Assembly (NCBI RefSeq): GCF_012927125.1 | Contig: NZ_JABBFZ010000007.1 | Span: 204,341-268,340, forward strand | DNA: 64,000 nucleotides | Origin: Paraburkholderia antibiotica | Lineage (GTDB): Bacteria > Pseudomonadota > Gammaproteobacteria > Burkholderiales > Burkholderiaceae | Reading direction: 5' to 3' | Part shown: one piece after another, positions 19,323-29,515 of the stretch | Layout of the letters: each line of letters begins with the position of its first letter | Numbering within the stretch: the first letter of the stretch is position 1 | The notes under the pieces: model-generated | What the model was told of the DNA's origin: nothing | The model's database searches: none | What the model saw: only the letters and a program-made list of their open reading frames with translations | Position numbers and translations under genes: made by a program

Positions 19323-20537
19323 TTACTTCCACAACGCGCAGCGCGTCTGCGCCTTGGTCGTGAAAGCCTGGTCGCCCGGAATCGTCGCCATGATCTTGTA
19401 GTAGTCCCACGGCTCTTTCGATTCAGCCGGCGTCTTCACCTGCATCAGGTACATGTCGTGGATCATGCTGCCGTCCTGACGGATGTAGCCCTTCGCGTAG
19501 AAGTCGTCGATCTTCGCCTTGCGCAGTTGCGCCATCACCTTGTCCGGATCGCTCGAGCCGACTGCCTGCACCGCCTTCAGATAGTTCATCGTCGCCGAGT
19601 AGTCGGCGGCCTGCAGGCTCGACGGCATCTTCTTCATCTTGTCGAAGTAGCGCTGCGACCACTTGCGCGTGTCGGGGTTCTTGTTCCAGTACCAGCTGTC
19701 GGTCAGCACCAGACCTTGCGTGGTTTCGAGCCCGAGGCTGTGCACGTCGTCGATGAACATCAGCAGCGCGGCGATCTTCATCGTCTTCGGAATGCCGAAC
19801 TCCTTCGCGGCCTTGATCGAGTTGACCGTGTCGCCGCCCGCATTCGCGAGACCGAGGATCTGCGCCTTCGAGGCCTGCGCCTGCAGCAGGAACGACGAGA
19901 AGTCCGACGCCGACAGCGGATGACGCACCGCGCCGAGCACCTGGCCGCCGTTCGCCTTCACGACGTCGGAAGTCGCTTTTTCGAGCGCCTTGCCGAACGC
20001 GTAGTCGGCCGTCAGGAAGTACCACGTCTTGCCGCCCTGCTTCGTCACCGCCGAGCCGGTGCCGTTCGCGAGCGCGGTCGTGTCGTACGCGTAGTGGACC
20101 GTGTACGGCGTGCACTGCTCGTTGGTCAGCGTATCGGCGCCGGCGCCGATGTTGATATAGACCTTGTGCTTCTCGCCCGCGACGGTGTTCATCGACAGAC
20201 CGGTTGCCGAGTTGGTGCCGCCGATCAGCATGTCGACGCCATCGCGATCGAACCATTCGCGCGCGCGCGACGCCGCGATGTCCGCCTTATTCTGGTGATC
20301 CGCGTACAGCACCGTGATCGGCTTGCCGTTGACCTTGCCGCCAAAGTCGGCGACCGCCATCCGGATCGCCTCCAGACCGCCCTGCCCGTCGATATCCGCG
20401 TACAGCCCCGACATGTCGGTGATGAAGCCGATCTTCACGGCATCGTCGGCCGCTTGCGCGCTGCCCAGCGTGAGCGCGGTGCCGGCGGCGACCGCGAAAC
20501 AGAGCGAGGCAATGCGCGCGAGTGGGTTCTTTTTCAT
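19323..20537 (-). CDS. ABC transporter substrate-binding protein (second Liv-type system)
   Basis: The 404-residue periplasmic binding protein has a signal peptide (cleavage near LGSAQA). Its type I fold belongs to the Leu/Ile/Val and amide-binding group (VKIGFITDMSGLYADIDGQGG). It differs clearly from the two LivK copies at 13.8-16.6 kb and is closer to ABC binding proteins for other small organic acids. AGGAG precedes the start. Nearby GMC oxidoreductase and MmsA-like genes hint at an alcohol or acid substrate, but the ligand is unknown. Confidence 0.9.
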   Translation of the reverse strand: MKKNPLARIASLCFAVAAGTALTLGSAQAADDAVKIGFITDMSGLYADIDGQGGLEAIRMAVADFGGKVNGKPITVLYADHQNKADIAASRAREWFDRDGVDMLIGGTNSATGLSMNTVAGEKHKVYINIGAGADTLTNEQCTPYTVHYAYDTTALANGTGSAVTKQGGKTWYFLTADYAFGKALEKATSDVVKANGGQVLGAVRHPLSASDFSSFLLQAQASKAQILGLANAGGDTVNSIKAAKEFGIPKTMKIAALLMFIDDVHSLGLETTQGLVLTDSWYWNKNPDTRKWSQRYFDKMKKMPSSLQAADYSATMNYLKAVQAVGSSDPDKVMAQLRKAKIDDFYAKGYIRQDGSMIHDMYLMQVKTPAESKEPWDYYKIMATIPGDQAFTTKAQTRCALWK

Positions 20538-20630
20538 GCGTGTCTCCTGGTTCTTCGCTTGTGGTTATCAGAGGCAGTCGGGCGCGTGCCACTGCGCCCG
20601 CACAGGTTCGCGATGCGTGCGCATGCGCGC

Positions 20631-21389
20631 TTATACGCCCAGTAAATCGTGCAGCACCGGCATCTTGCCTTCGAGTTCGCTGGCCCCGAAATGCTCGACG
20701 ATCATGCCGTGCTCCATCACATAGAAACGGTCCGCGAGCGGCGCGGCAAAACGGAAATTCTGCTCGACCATCACGACCGTGTAGCCGCGCTCCTTCAGCG
20801 TGACAATCATGCGCGCGAGCGCCTGCACGATCACCGGCGCGAGGCCTTCGGAAATCTCGTCGAGCAGCAGCAGATTTGCGCCAGTGCGCAGGATCCGCGC
20901 GACCGCCAGCATCTGCTGTTCGCCGCCCGAGAGCCGCGTGCCCTGGCTCATGCGCCGCTCGTGCAGATTCGGGAACATCGCGTAGATTTCCTCGAGCGAC
21001 ATCATGTGCGCCTTGTCGCCGACGGGCGGCGGCAGCAGCAGATTTTCCTCGCACGACAGGCTCGAAAAAATACCGCGCTCTTCCGGGCAATAGCCGATGC
21101 CGCAGTGCGCGATGCGATGCGTGGGCAGGTCGATCGTTTCGCGACCGCCGATGCGGATCGAACCGGTGCGGCGCCCCGTCAGCCCCATGATCGCGCGCAG
21201 CGTCGTGGTGCGGCCCGCGCCGTTGCGTCCGAGCAGCGTGACGACCTCGCCGCGGCCGACCTTCAGATCGACGCCGTGCAGAATGTGGGATTCCCCGTAC
21301 CAGGCTTGCAGCCCCGTTATTTCCAGCGCCGCCGCGCCGCTGTTCGTCTCGCTCGCTTCGAGCCCTTCGCGCTCGACCGTCGTATTCAT
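20631..21389 (-). CDS. livF: ABC transporter ATPase LivF-type with arginine in Walker A (second system)
   Basis: The 252-residue LivF-type ATPase has the LSGGEQQMLAVARIL signature and LLLLDEISEGLAP Walker B. Its Walker A reads GRNGAGRTT, with Arg60 in place of the invariant lysine; the codon is CGC at 21210-21212. Everything else in the domain looks intact. The start overlaps the livG2 stop by four bases. The arginine could weaken ATP hydrolysis, or be tolerated because LivG2 has a normal site. Confidence 0.93.
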   Translation of the reverse strand: MNTTVEREGLEASETNSGAAALEITGLQAWYGESHILHGVDLKVGRGEVVTLLGRNGAGRTTTLRAIMGLTGRRTGSIRIGGRETIDLPTHRIAHCGIGYCPEERGIFSSLSCEENLLLPPPVGDKAHMMSLEEIYAMFPNLHERRMSQGTRLSGGEQQMLAVARILRTGANLLLLDEISEGLAPVIVQALARMIVTLKERGYTVVMVEQNFRFAAPLADRFYVMEHGMIVEHFGASELEGKMPVLHDLLGV

Positions 21390-22165
21390 GCGTGGGCTCC
21401 GGCGAGCGCCGCGTCGGCGCTGCCCATATAGGCTTGCATCACGAGCGGATTCTTCGACACTTCCGCGTAGCTGCCCTCGGCCAGCACTTCGCCGCGTTGC
21501 AGTACGGTGATCGTGTCGGAGATGCCGGCGATCACGTTCATATTGTGTTCGACCATCAGGATCGTACGGCCCGCCGATACTTTTTTGATCAGTGCGGTCA
21601 CGCGGTCGACGTCTTCGTGACCCATGCCCTGAGTGGGTTCGTCGAGCAGCATCAGCTCCGGTTCCATCGCGAGCGTGGTGGCGATTTCAAGTGCACGCTT
21701 GCGACCGTAGGCGAGCTCGACGGTCAATACATCGGCGAAATCGGTCAGGCCGACCTGGGTCAGCAGATCCATCGCGCGATCGTTCAGGCGCCGCAACGTA
21801 CGCTCGCTCTTCCAGAAGTGAAACGCGGTGCCGAGCGAGCGCTGCAAACCGACACGCACGTTCTGCAATGCCGTCAGATGCGGAAATACCGCGGAAATCT
21901 GGAACGAACGGATGATGCCGCGCCGCGCGATCTGCGCGGGACGTTCGCCGGTGATGTCGACGCCGTTGAAGACGATCTGACCCGCGGTGGGTTCGAGAAA
22001 TTTGGTGAGCAGATTGAAGCAGGTGGTCTTGCCTGCTCCATTGGGGCCGATCAGCGCATGGATCGAGCCGCGGCGCACGCGCAGGTTCACTCCGTTCACG
22101 GCGACAAAGCCTTTGAACTCACGGGTGAGGCCGCGCGTTTCGAGAATCGTATCGCCGAGAATCAT
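21386..22165 (-). CDS. livG: branched-chain amino acid ABC transporter ATPase LivG (second system)
   Basis: The 259-residue LivG-type ATPase has an intact Walker A GPNGAGKTT and Walker B LMLLDEPTQGMG. It also has the AYGRKRALEIATTLA region, a variant of the ABC signature without the usual LSGG. The ATG at 22165 is preferred because an AAGGGA ribosome site lies four bases upstream. The ATG four codons earlier lacks one. It is coupled to livF2, and together they supply the nucleotide-binding dimer of the second importer. Confidence 0.93.
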   Translation of the reverse strand: MILGDTILETRGLTREFKGFVAVNGVNLRVRRGSIHALIGPNGAGKTTCFNLLTKFLEPTAGQIVFNGVDITGERPAQIARRGIIRSFQISAVFPHLTALQNVRVGLQRSLGTAFHFWKSERTLRRLNDRAMDLLTQVGLTDFADVLTVELAYGRKRALEIATTLAMEPELMLLDEPTQGMGHEDVDRVTALIKKVSAGRTILMVEHNMNVIAGISDTITVLQRGEVLAEGSYAEVSKNPLVMQAYMGSADAALAGAHA

Positions 22166-22523
22166 GTTCCCTTCCATACGGAGTAAGGCGAAGCACTACG
22201 ATCGTTCCGCGCGGAACCCTGCGCGACTTGTTATGACGGCGGCACCCCTTGCCGCTCGTTGGCGTGCTGCACCAATCAGGACGGTAATCCACGGCGCGAC
22301 ACGCAGCATGGCTGCCATTGTCGCGCCAATGATGCAGCGCATTCATTGGGATTTGCACTTAGTGGGCAAGGTCCGTGCCGTGCGTGCGCGGCGCACGCTC
22401 CACGATGGCAGCAAACATGACCGATGCGATGCGCGCGTGTCGTGTGTCTCTTTGCATTTGATTCACACTTTGCTTCGCTCTTCTGCGCACTTCTTCGCAC
22501 GTCTGCGCACCTGATCGGTGCTG
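22166..22523. other. intergenic region upstream of livG (second system)
   Basis: About 360 bp without a supported gene between the GMC oxidoreductase and livG2. No terminator or convincing promoter could be named. A promoter for livGF is likely here because the gap is long. Confidence 0.4.
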
Positions 22524-24239
22524 TCACACAGCGGACATCGACGCAGCGCCGCTGGTTTGCGCGAACACACTGCCGCTCACGCGGGCGCGACGATCCTCGC
22601 GAATCATGTCGCTCGCGCGCTCGGCGATCATCAGCGTCGGCGAATTCGTGTTGCCCGACGTGATGTTCGGCATCACCGACGCATCGACGACACGCAGGCC
22701 CTCCACTCCGATAACTCGTAGGCGGTTGTCAACCACCGACGTGGGATCGTCGGTCGTCCCCATGCGGCAGGTGCCGACCGGATGGAAGATCGTCGTGCCG
22801 ACCGCGCCCGCGGCCTGCTGCAATTCCGCTTCGCTCTGATACTGCAGACCCGGCAGAATTTCTTTCGGCTGATAGCGCGCGAGCGCGGGCGCCGCGGCGA
22901 TGCGGCGCGTGAGACGCAACGCGTTCGCGGCGACGTGACGGTCGTAATCGGTGGACAGATAGTTCGGCGCGATCAACGGCGGCGCCGATGCGTCGGCCGA
23001 GCCAATGTGGATGCTGCCGCGCGAGGTGGGCCGCAACTGACACACCGACGCGGTGAACGCATTGAAGCGATGCAGCGGCTCGCCGAAGCGATCGAGCGAC
23101 AGCGGCTGCACGTGATACTCGAGATCGGGACGCGTAAGCGAGCGGTCGTCGGGATCGGACTTCGCGAACGCGCCGAGTTGCGACGGCGACATCGACATCG
23201 GCCCGCTCTGCAACAACGCGTAGCGCACGCCGATCATCAGCTTGCCCCACCAGTGCGCGGACATCGTGTTCAGCGTGCGCACGCCCTGCACCTGATACGC
23301 CATGCGCAGTTGCAGATGGTCTTGCAGATTTTCGCCGACACCGCGCAGATCGTTGACGACCTCGATACCGAGATTCCGCAGACGCGCGCCGTTGCCGACG
23401 CCGGACAATTCGAGCAGCTGCGGCGAGTTGACCGCGCCCGCGCTGAGAAGCACTTCGCAGCGCGCCTTCGCGACGTAATCGACGTCGCCGCCCCGATACT
23501 CGACGCCGACGCAGCGGCGTCCTTCGAACACCACGCGCTGCGTGTGCGCGCCGGTGATGATCGTCAGATTCGGCCGCTTCATCGCGGGCCGCAAGAATGC
23601 CTTCGATGCATTCCAGCGAATGCCGCGCTTCTGGTTGACGTCGAAGTAGCCGACGCCGGTGTTGTCGCCGCGGTTGAAATCGTCGGTGGCGGGGATGCCG
23701 GTTTGCTGCGCGGCTTGCGCGAACTCTTCAAGAATCTTCCATTTGAGGCGCTGTTTTTCGACGCGCCACGGTCCACCCGCGCCATGCGATTCGTTGGCCC
23801 CGCCGTGATGATCCTCGCTGCGTTTGAAGACCGGCAGCACCGCATCCCACGACCACGAACTGTCGTTGGTCACGCGCGCCCACTCGTCGTAGTCTTCGCG
23901 CTGGCCACGCATGTAGATCATGCCGTTGATCGACGAGCTGCCGCCCAGCACGCGGCCGCGCGGATACGACAGCGCGCGGCCGTTCAGGCCCGGCTCGGCC
24001 TCGGTTTTGTACAGCCAGTCGGTGCGCGGGTTGCCGATGCAGTAGAGGTAGCCGACCGGCACGTGGATCCAGTGATAGTCGTCCTTGCCGCCGGCTTCGA
24101 GCAGCAGCACGCTGACGTCGGGATCTTCGGTGAGGCGGTTGGCCAGCACGCAACCCGCGGTGCCCGCGCCAACGACGATGTAGTCGAACTCGCCTTCGAG
24201 TCGACGGGCGGACGCGAGCGTACTGTCGCTGTGACTCAT
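22524..24239 (-). CDS. GMC-family FAD-dependent oxidoreductase (choline or alcohol dehydrogenase type)
   Basis: The 571-residue flavoprotein has an N-terminal dinucleotide-binding motif VVGAGTAGCVLANRL, the GMC signature PRGRVLGGSSSINGM, and the C-terminal HPVGTCRMG and NTNSPTLMIAERA motifs with the catalytic His/Asn region. The family oxidises alcohols such as choline, alkanols or polyethylene glycol to aldehydes. There is no betaine-pathway partner here. The aldehyde dehydrogenase 144 bp upstream on the same strand could handle the aldehyde product; that is inference. Confidence 0.93.
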   Translation of the reverse strand: MSHSDSTLASARRLEGEFDYIVVGAGTAGCVLANRLTEDPDVSVLLLEAGGKDDYHWIHVPVGYLYCIGNPRTDWLYKTEAEPGLNGRALSYPRGRVLGGSSSINGMIYMRGQREDYDEWARVTNDSSWSWDAVLPVFKRSEDHHGGANESHGAGGPWRVEKQRLKWKILEEFAQAAQQTGIPATDDFNRGDNTGVGYFDVNQKRGIRWNASKAFLRPAMKRPNLTIITGAHTQRVVFEGRRCVGVEYRGGDVDYVAKARCEVLLSAGAVNSPQLLELSGVGNGARLRNLGIEVVNDLRGVGENLQDHLQLRMAYQVQGVRTLNTMSAHWWGKLMIGVRYALLQSGPMSMSPSQLGAFAKSDPDDRSLTRPDLEYHVQPLSLDRFGEPLHRFNAFTASVCQLRPTSRGSIHIGSADASAPPLIAPNYLSTDYDRHVAANALRLTRRIAAAPALARYQPKEILPGLQYQSEAELQQAAGAVGTTIFHPVGTCRMGTTDDPTSVVDNRLRVIGVEGLRVVDASVMPNITSGNTNSPTLMIAERASDMIREDRRARVSGSVFAQTSGAASMSAV

Positions 24240-24383
24240 CGTTCAGTCTCCTAAGCATTTTGCCGCCGCCCGCGCGAATAGAAGTTCGCTCTGCCGTGGG
24301 CACAACTGCAGGCACGACGACGGGCTTTTATTTTTTGTTCGCGGGCACGCGCGATGACGCACGTGCCCACGCAAACCACCCGC

Positions 24384-25931
24384 TTATTTGGCGACCGGCA
24401 TCGTGAATTCGGCACCCTTCGCGATGCTGTCCGGCCAGCGCTGCATGATGCTCTTGTAGCGCGTATAGAAGCGCACGCCTTCCTCGCCGTACGCGTGATG
24501 ATCGCCGAACAGCGACTTCTTCCAGCCGCCGAACGAATGCCACGCCATCGGCACCGGAATCGGCACGTTGATGCCGACCATGCCGATTTCGATCTGCCGC
24601 GAGAATGCCCGCGCGATACCGCCGTCGGACGTGAACAGCGACACGCCGTTCGCAAACTGATTCGCGTTGATCAGCTCGACCGCCGACGCGAAATCCGGCA
24701 CGCGCACCACACACAGCACCGGCCCGAAAATTTCCTCGCGATAGATCTTCATGTCGGGCGACACGTCGTCGAACAGCGTGCCGCCGAGGAAGAAGCCCTG
24801 CTCGTGACCGGCCACCTGATGACCGCGTCCGTCGACCACCAGCTTCGCACCCGCCGTGATGCCGGCGTCGATATAGCCGACCACCTTGTCGCGATGCGCG
24901 CCGGTGACGAGCGGGCCCATCTCGGCCGCCGCTTCCATGCCGTTGAGAATCTTCAGGCTCTGCACGCGCGGCGTCAGACGTTCGATCAGCTCATCGGCGA
25001 TATGGCCCACCGCGACCGCCACCGAGATCGCCATGCAGCGCTCGCCGGCCGAACCGTAGGCCGCGCCGATCAACGCATCGACCGCCTGGTCGAGATCGGC
25101 ATCGGGCATCACGACGAGGTGATTCTTTGCCCCGCCCAACGCCTGCACGCGCTTGCCGTGCTTCGTGCCTTCCGTGTAGATGTATTCGGCGATCGGCGTC
25201 GAGCCGACGAACGACAGCGCGCTCACATCCGGATGCACGAGCAGCGCATCGACCGCGACCTTGTCGCCGTGCACGACGTTGAACACCCCGTCCGGCAGCC
25301 CCGCTTCCTTCAGCAGTTCGGCGAGCCGGTTCGCCGCCGACGGATCGCGCTCCGACGGCTTCAGCACGAAGGTGTTGCCGCACGCAATCGCGACGGGGAA
25401 CATCCAGCACGGCACCATCATCGGGAAATTGAACGGCGTGATGCCGGCGACCACGCCGAGCGGCTGACGCAGATTCCAGTTGTCGATGCCGCCGCCGATC
25501 TGATCGGTGAAATCGGTCTTCAGCAGATTCGGAATGCCGCACGCGAATTCGACGATCTCGATGCCGCGCATCACCTCGCCCTTCGCGTCGGAAAATACCT
25601 TGCCGTGCTCGCGCGTGATCAGTTCCGCGAGTTCGTCATGGTGACGGTCGAGCAACTCCTTGAACTTGAACAGCACGCGCGCCCGTTTGATCGGCGCGGT
25701 TTCGCTCCATGCGGGAAACGCGGCTTTGGCGGCGGCGACCGCGGCATCCACTTCGGCGACGCTCGCGAGCGGCACGCGCCTGCTGACGCTACCGAGCGCC
25801 GGATTGAAAACATCGCCGAAACGGCCGCTGGTTCCGTCGATCGCGTGACCGTTGATGATGTGGCTCAGCGCGCTGGTTGCAGTACGCGTTGCACGCTGCT
25901 GCACGGCGTTGTCCTGATATGTCTCGCTCAT
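24384..25931 (-). CDS. mmsA: CoA-acylating methylmalonate-semialdehyde dehydrogenase
   Basis: The 515-residue aldehyde dehydrogenase has the MmsA pattern: the [16 protein letters not shown] segment, catalytic Cys299 in [10 protein letters not shown] and the ending KSIMQRW. Family members convert methylmalonate semialdehyde or malonate semialdehyde to propionyl- or acetyl-CoA in valine and inositol catabolism. The start at 25931 has GAGGGA five bases upstream. It is the first gene of the cluster, divergent from a LysR regulator, which probably controls it. Confidence 0.93.
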   Translation of the reverse strand: MSETYQDNAVQQRATRTATSALSHIINGHAIDGTSGRFGDVFNPALGSVSRRVPLASVAEVDAAVAAAKAAFPAWSETAPIKRARVLFKFKELLDRHHDELAELITREHGKVFSDAKGEVMRGIEIVEFACGIPNLLKTDFTDQIGGGIDNWNLRQPLGVVAGITPFNFPMMVPCWMFPVAIACGNTFVLKPSERDPSAANRLAELLKEAGLPDGVFNVVHGDKVAVDALLVHPDVSALSFVGSTPIAEYIYTEGTKHGKRVQALGGAKNHLVVMPDADLDQAVDALIGAAYGSAGERCMAISVAVAVGHIADELIERLTPRVQSLKILNGMEAAAEMGPLVTGAHRDKVVGYIDAGITAGAKLVVDGRGHQVAGHEQGFFLGGTLFDDVSPDMKIYREEIFGPVLCVVRVPDFASAVELINANQFANGVSLFTSDGGIARAFSRQIEIGMVGINVPIPVPMAWHSFGGWKKSLFGDHHAYGEEGVRFYTRYKSIMQRWPDSIAKGAEFTMPVAK

Positions 25932-26078
25932 CTCGTCCCTCTTGCTGTGAAATCGTCCGCCCGACGCCCGGAGTTTTGAGCGCCGCAAGCGTATTGAACG
26001 CCAAGCGTACGGCGCATCGGCCCGACAAATCCAATGAGTATTGCTCAACTGCGCTATAAGCCGCGCTAATATCAGCGT

Positions 26079-26978
26079 ATGGATCTGACTCTGCTCCGGG
26101 CTTTCGTCACCGTCGCACGCGAGGGCAACCTCACGCGTGCCGCGGTGCAACTGCACCTGACCCAACCCGCCGTCAGCCTGCAAATCAAGCATTTGCAGGA
26201 GGCGCTCGGCGTGACGCTGTTCACGCGGACCTCGCACGGACTCGCGCTCACACGCGACGGCCAGGCGTTGCTGCCGCATGCGGAACGCGCGCTCGGCGCG
26301 GCGGCGGACGTGCAGCGTGCGGCGCAATCGCTGCGCCAGGAAGTGCGCGGCCGCCTGCGAATCGGCACGATTCTCGACCCCGAGTTTTTGCGTCTCGGCG
26401 GCTTCCTGAAGCAGCTGGTCGAGACATGGCCGCAGATCGAAACCGCGCTACGCCACGGCATGTCGGGCTGGGTGCTCGAGCAGATTCGCGCGGGCGAGCT
26501 CGACGTCGGCTATTACATCGGCCTGCCGTCCAACGACGACCCGCGCGACGGCGCCACGTTTCATGCGCTCACGCTCACGCAGTTCCAGTACCGCGTGCTT
26601 GCGCCGGCCGGCTGGAAAGATCGCGTGAAGGGTGCGCGCGACTGGCGCTCGCTCGCCGCGCTGCCGTGGATCTGGACGCCGCCCGCGTCCGCGCATAACC
26701 GGCTGCTGTCGCGCTGCTTCGGCGAAGCGGGCGTGAAGCCGGTCAAGGTGGCCGAGGTCGACCAGGAGCCATCGATGCTCGATCTGGTGAAGTCGGGCGT
26801 CGGCCTGACGCTCGCGCGCGACGCCACCGCGATCGCCGAAGCGCATGCGCACGCGCTGACGATCGTCGAAGGCATCACGGTGCCGACGCAGTTGAGCTTC
26901 ATCACGCTCGACGAGCGCAAGGACGAGCCGGCGATCGCCGCCGCGTTGAAGCTGATCGAGCAGCAGTGGGCCAATTGA
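26079..26978 (+). CDS. LysR-family transcriptional regulator
   Basis: The 299-residue LysR protein has an N-terminal helix-turn-helix (residues 1-60, [23 protein letters not shown]) and a substrate-binding effector domain. It is divergent from mmsA across a 147 bp gap, the classic arrangement for control of the neighbouring operon. The gap has AT-rich T-N11-A-like candidates around 26035-26075, but none stands out. The effector is unknown; a pathway intermediate of the MmsA/GMC cluster is an inference. Confidence 0.93.
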   Translation: MDLTLLRAFVTVAREGNLTRAAVQLHLTQPAVSLQIKHLQEALGVTLFTRTSHGLALTRDGQALLPHAERALGAAADVQRAAQSLRQEVRGRLRIGTILDPEFLRLGGFLKQLVETWPQIETALRHGMSGWVLEQIRAGELDVGYYIGLPSNDDPRDGATFHALTLTQFQYRVLAPAGWKDRVKGARDWRSLAALPWIWTPPASAHNRLLSRCFGEAGVKPVKVAEVDQEPSMLDLVKSGVGLTLARDATAIAEAHAHALTIVEGITVPTQLSFITLDERKDEPAIAAALKLIEQQWAN

Positions 26979-27291
26979 TCGGCATCGGCATCGGATCGTT
27001 CGACGCGCTGCTGCAATTTGAGATATGAGTCGCGCTAATGCCACGCCTGCGCGGCGCGATTGAGCCGGCGAGTAATTTCGAAAATGAGCCAGCAAATGTG
27101 CAACCTATCCCCCACGCGTGCCGCTGAAACTACACCGTCACGAAGTTTTTGCTAGATTGGGGGTTTGCGCCTGCGTCCCGGCCGCACCGTTTCTCCTTCC
27201 GTCCGAGTTTGTCCTTCCCGGCGGCGGCTCGCCAGCCACATCGGCCAAGCCGGCCGCCGCCGACCACCCGATCTACCGACAGGAGCCTGAC
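26979..27291. other. intergenic region ahead of CYTH gene
   Basis: About 310 bp between the LysR gene and the CYTH protein. An in-frame extension of the CYTH gene reaches back to 27118, but the ribosome site just before 27292 argues against its use. Nothing else was recognised. Confidence 0.45.
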
Positions 27292-27828
27292 ATGGCACGC
27301 AACATCGAAATCAAAGCCCGCGCCCAGCATTTCGAGCAGCTGCGCGAGCGCGCCGCGCAACTCGCGCCGGACGCGCCGCTGATCTTCCGCCAGCAGGACT
27401 TTTTCTACGACGTGCCGCGCGGTCGCCTGAAACTGCGCCAGTTCGACGACGGCACGCCGGCCGAGCTGATCTTCTATCAGCGCGACGACCGCGACGGCCC
27501 GAAGGCGTCGTACTACACGCGCAGCCCGGTGACGAATCCCGAAGCGATGCATTCGCTGCTCGCGACCGCACTGACCACGCGCGGCATCGTTACGAAGGAG
27601 CGGCACGTGTATCTGGTTGGGCGCACGCGGATTCATCTGGACCGCGTCGACGGTCTCGGCGACTTCGTCGAACTCGAAGTGGTGCTCGCGCAGGATGACG
27701 ACGAGGAAGGCGGCCACGCCGAAGCGCATGACATGTTCAAGACCCTGGGCGTGTCGGAAGCGGATCTGGTGCCGGTTGCCTATGTCGATCTGCTGAATTC
27801 GGAGAACGAGCCGAAGCAGGCAGCCTGA
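27292..27828 (+). CDS. CYTH-domain protein (class IV adenylate cyclase-like)
   Basis: The 178-residue protein starts MARNIEIKARA and has the CYTH tunnel pattern: alternating charged residues in RGRLKLRQFDDG, ELIFYQRDD and FVELEVVL. The family includes CyaB adenylate cyclases and thiamine-triphosphatases, which act on triphosphates with divalent metal. An AGGAG ribosome site lies six bases before the ATG. Which reaction it catalyses cannot be told from sequence. It stands alone and faces the Lrp gene. Confidence 0.85.
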   Translation: MARNIEIKARAQHFEQLRERAAQLAPDAPLIFRQQDFFYDVPRGRLKLRQFDDGTPAELIFYQRDDRDGPKASYYTRSPVTNPEAMHSLLATALTTRGIVTKERHVYLVGRTRIHLDRVDGLGDFVELEVVLAQDDDEEGGHAEAHDMFKTLGVSEADLVPVAYVDLLNSENEPKQAA

Positions 27829-27927
27829 GTTTTGCTGCGCCGGCATCGCGTTTTGGGCCGCGGCAGGATGCGCGCGGCCCGCCCTCCTTCGTCGAGGTCG
27901 GCACGGTCGGCGCGCCCAACCTCACAT

Positions 27928-27958
27928 GGCGGTTAGCAAGCTCTCGCTGCCGACCGCC
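27928..27958. terminator. weak hairpin between convergent genes
   Basis: An inverted repeat GGCGGT/ACCGCC with an inner AGC/GCT pairing lies between the ends of the CYTH and Lrp genes. The flanking T content is low, so it is only a possible shared terminator. Confidence 0.3.
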
Positions 27959-27980
27959 TTAAACCTTAAGCCTCGCCCTG

Positions 27981-28472
27981 TCACACCGCCGCCGCACCCG
28001 GCGCCAGATGTCCAAGCGGCAACGGCCCATTGCGCTTGAACGTGGTCAGCACGATATTCGAGCGCACGCTATCGACGCCCGGCACACGCATCAGCTTTTT
28101 CATCACAAACGTCGACAGGTAGTTCAGATCCGGCGCGACGATGCGCAGCAGATAATCGGCGTCGCCGACCACCGCATGGCATTCGAGCACTTCAGGCAGC
28201 ACGTCGATCTGCTGCTGGAACTGTTCGATGATCGAATCGCCATGATGCTTCAGTTTCAGGCTCGTAAAAGCGGTGACGCCGAGCCCGAGCTTTTCCGGCC
28301 TCAGCACGACGCGATAGCCGTCCACGACGCCCACCTGCTCCAGCCGCTGCAAACGTCGGCCGATCTGCGACGGCGACAGCGGCACCTGCTCGGCCAGTTG
28401 CTGATGCGTGGCGCGGCCGAAGCGCTGCAACACGTCGAGCAGCGCGAGATCGAAGTGATCGAGTTCGAGCAT
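27981..28472 (-). CDS. Lrp/AsnC-family transcriptional regulator
   Basis: The 163-residue protein has an N-terminal helix-turn-helix (ATHQQLAEQVPLSPSQIGRRLQRLE) and a C-terminal RAM ligand-binding domain. The start at 28472 is chosen on family length and the GGA-containing leader. It is divergent from phhA with 149 bp between, so it most likely regulates phenylalanine hydroxylation in response to an aromatic amino acid. The shared AT-rich gap (28480-28530) should hold both promoters. Confidence 0.93.
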   Translation of the reverse strand: MLELDHFDLALLDVLQRFGRATHQQLAEQVPLSPSQIGRRLQRLEQVGVVDGYRVVLRPEKLGLGVTAFTSLKLKHHGDSIIEQFQQQIDVLPEVLECHAVVGDADYLLRIVAPDLNYLSTFVMKKLMRVPGVDSVRSNIVLTTFKRNGPLPLGHLAPGAAAV

Positions 28473-28621
28473 GTTAATTTTCCGCATTAAAACGATTAAT
28501 AATGCTCGATTATTGCATATAGGCATAAATTGACGCCAACATTGCGCCCTTTCCGCGCTCACGCCGCTCTACACTCGCATGCATCGATTTCACGCGATTC
28601 GCGTTCTAGAGCCGCTACGCC

Positions 28622-29515
28622 ATGTCCGCCTCAGCCAACACCGCCAGACTCAAGGAACAGTTCGACGCCGGCCTCGAAACCCGCGCCGACTTCACGATCG
28701 ATCAACCGCTCGAACGTTACGGCGCGGTCGATCACGCGGTCTGGCAACAGCTATACGCGCGGCAAACCGCACTGCTCGAAGGCCGCGTGTGCGACGAATT
28801 CCTCGCCGGACTCGAGCGGATCGGTATGCCGGCCACGCACGTGCCCTCGTTCGACGACATCAACGCGAAGCTCACGCCCGCTACCGGCTGGCGCATCGTC
28901 GCGGTGCCGGGCCTCGTGCCCGATCAGGTGTTTTTCGAGCATCTCGCGAACCGCCGCTTCCCGGTCACATGGTGGATGCGTCGGCCGGATCAGCTCGACT
29001 ATCTGCAGGAACCCGACTGTTTTCACGATCTGTTCGGCCACGTGCCGCTGCTGATCCAGCCAATCTTCGCCGACTACATGCACGCGTACGGCCGCGCCGC
29101 GCTCGCGGCCAACGACGCCGGCGCGCTGCCGCTGCTAGCGCGACTTTATTGGTACACAGTCGAGTTCGGACTGATCCGCGATGCCGCCAGTCCGAACGGC
29201 GTGAAGATCTACGGCGCGGGCATCGTGTCAAGCAAGGGCGAGACGCTCTACAGCCAGCAGAGCGCCGCGCCGAACCGTCTCGGCTTCGAGCTGGAACGCG
29301 TGATGCGCACTCGATACCGGATCGACACGTTCCAGAAAAGCTACTTCGTCATCGATGACTTCGAGCAGCTGTTCGGCGTCGCGCAAACCGATTTCGCGCC
29401 GCTGCTGACGAAGCTCGCGAAGGCCCCGGCGTTCGCGGCAGGCGACGTGCTCGATAGCGACCGCGTCATCACACGCGGGTCGCGCGAAGGCTGGCAGGAC
29501 GACGGCGACGTTTGA
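28622..29515 (+). CDS. phhA: phenylalanine 4-monooxygenase
   Basis: The 297-residue pterin-dependent iron enzyme hydroxylates phenylalanine to tyrosine. The iron ligands of the family are visible: His135 and His140 in the PDCFHDLFGHVPLL segment and Glu181 in YWYTVEFGLI. The length matches the bacterial single-domain type, without the regulatory ACT domain of animal enzymes. The pterin-recycling gene phhB follows 103 bp downstream on the same strand. Confidence 0.97.
   Translation: MSASANTARLKEQFDAGLETRADFTIDQPLERYGAVDHAVWQQLYARQTALLEGRVCDEFLAGLERIGMPATHVPSFDDINAKLTPATGWRIVAVPGLVPDQVFFEHLANRRFPVTWWMRRPDQLDYLQEPDCFHDLFGHVPLLIQPIFADYMHAYGRAALAANDAGALPLLARLYWYTVEFGLIRDAASPNGVKIYGAGIVSSKGETLYSQQSAAPNRLGFELERVMRTRYRIDTFQKSYFVIDDFEQLFGVAQTDFAPLLTKLAKAPAFAAGDVLDSDRVITRGSREGWQDDGDV

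Noticed and set aside
24343..24368. Hairpin between mmsA and the GMC gene
   Set aside because: The stem (GGGCACG/CGTGCCC) is good, but on the transcribed strand it is followed by A residues, not T, so it is not an intrinsic terminator.
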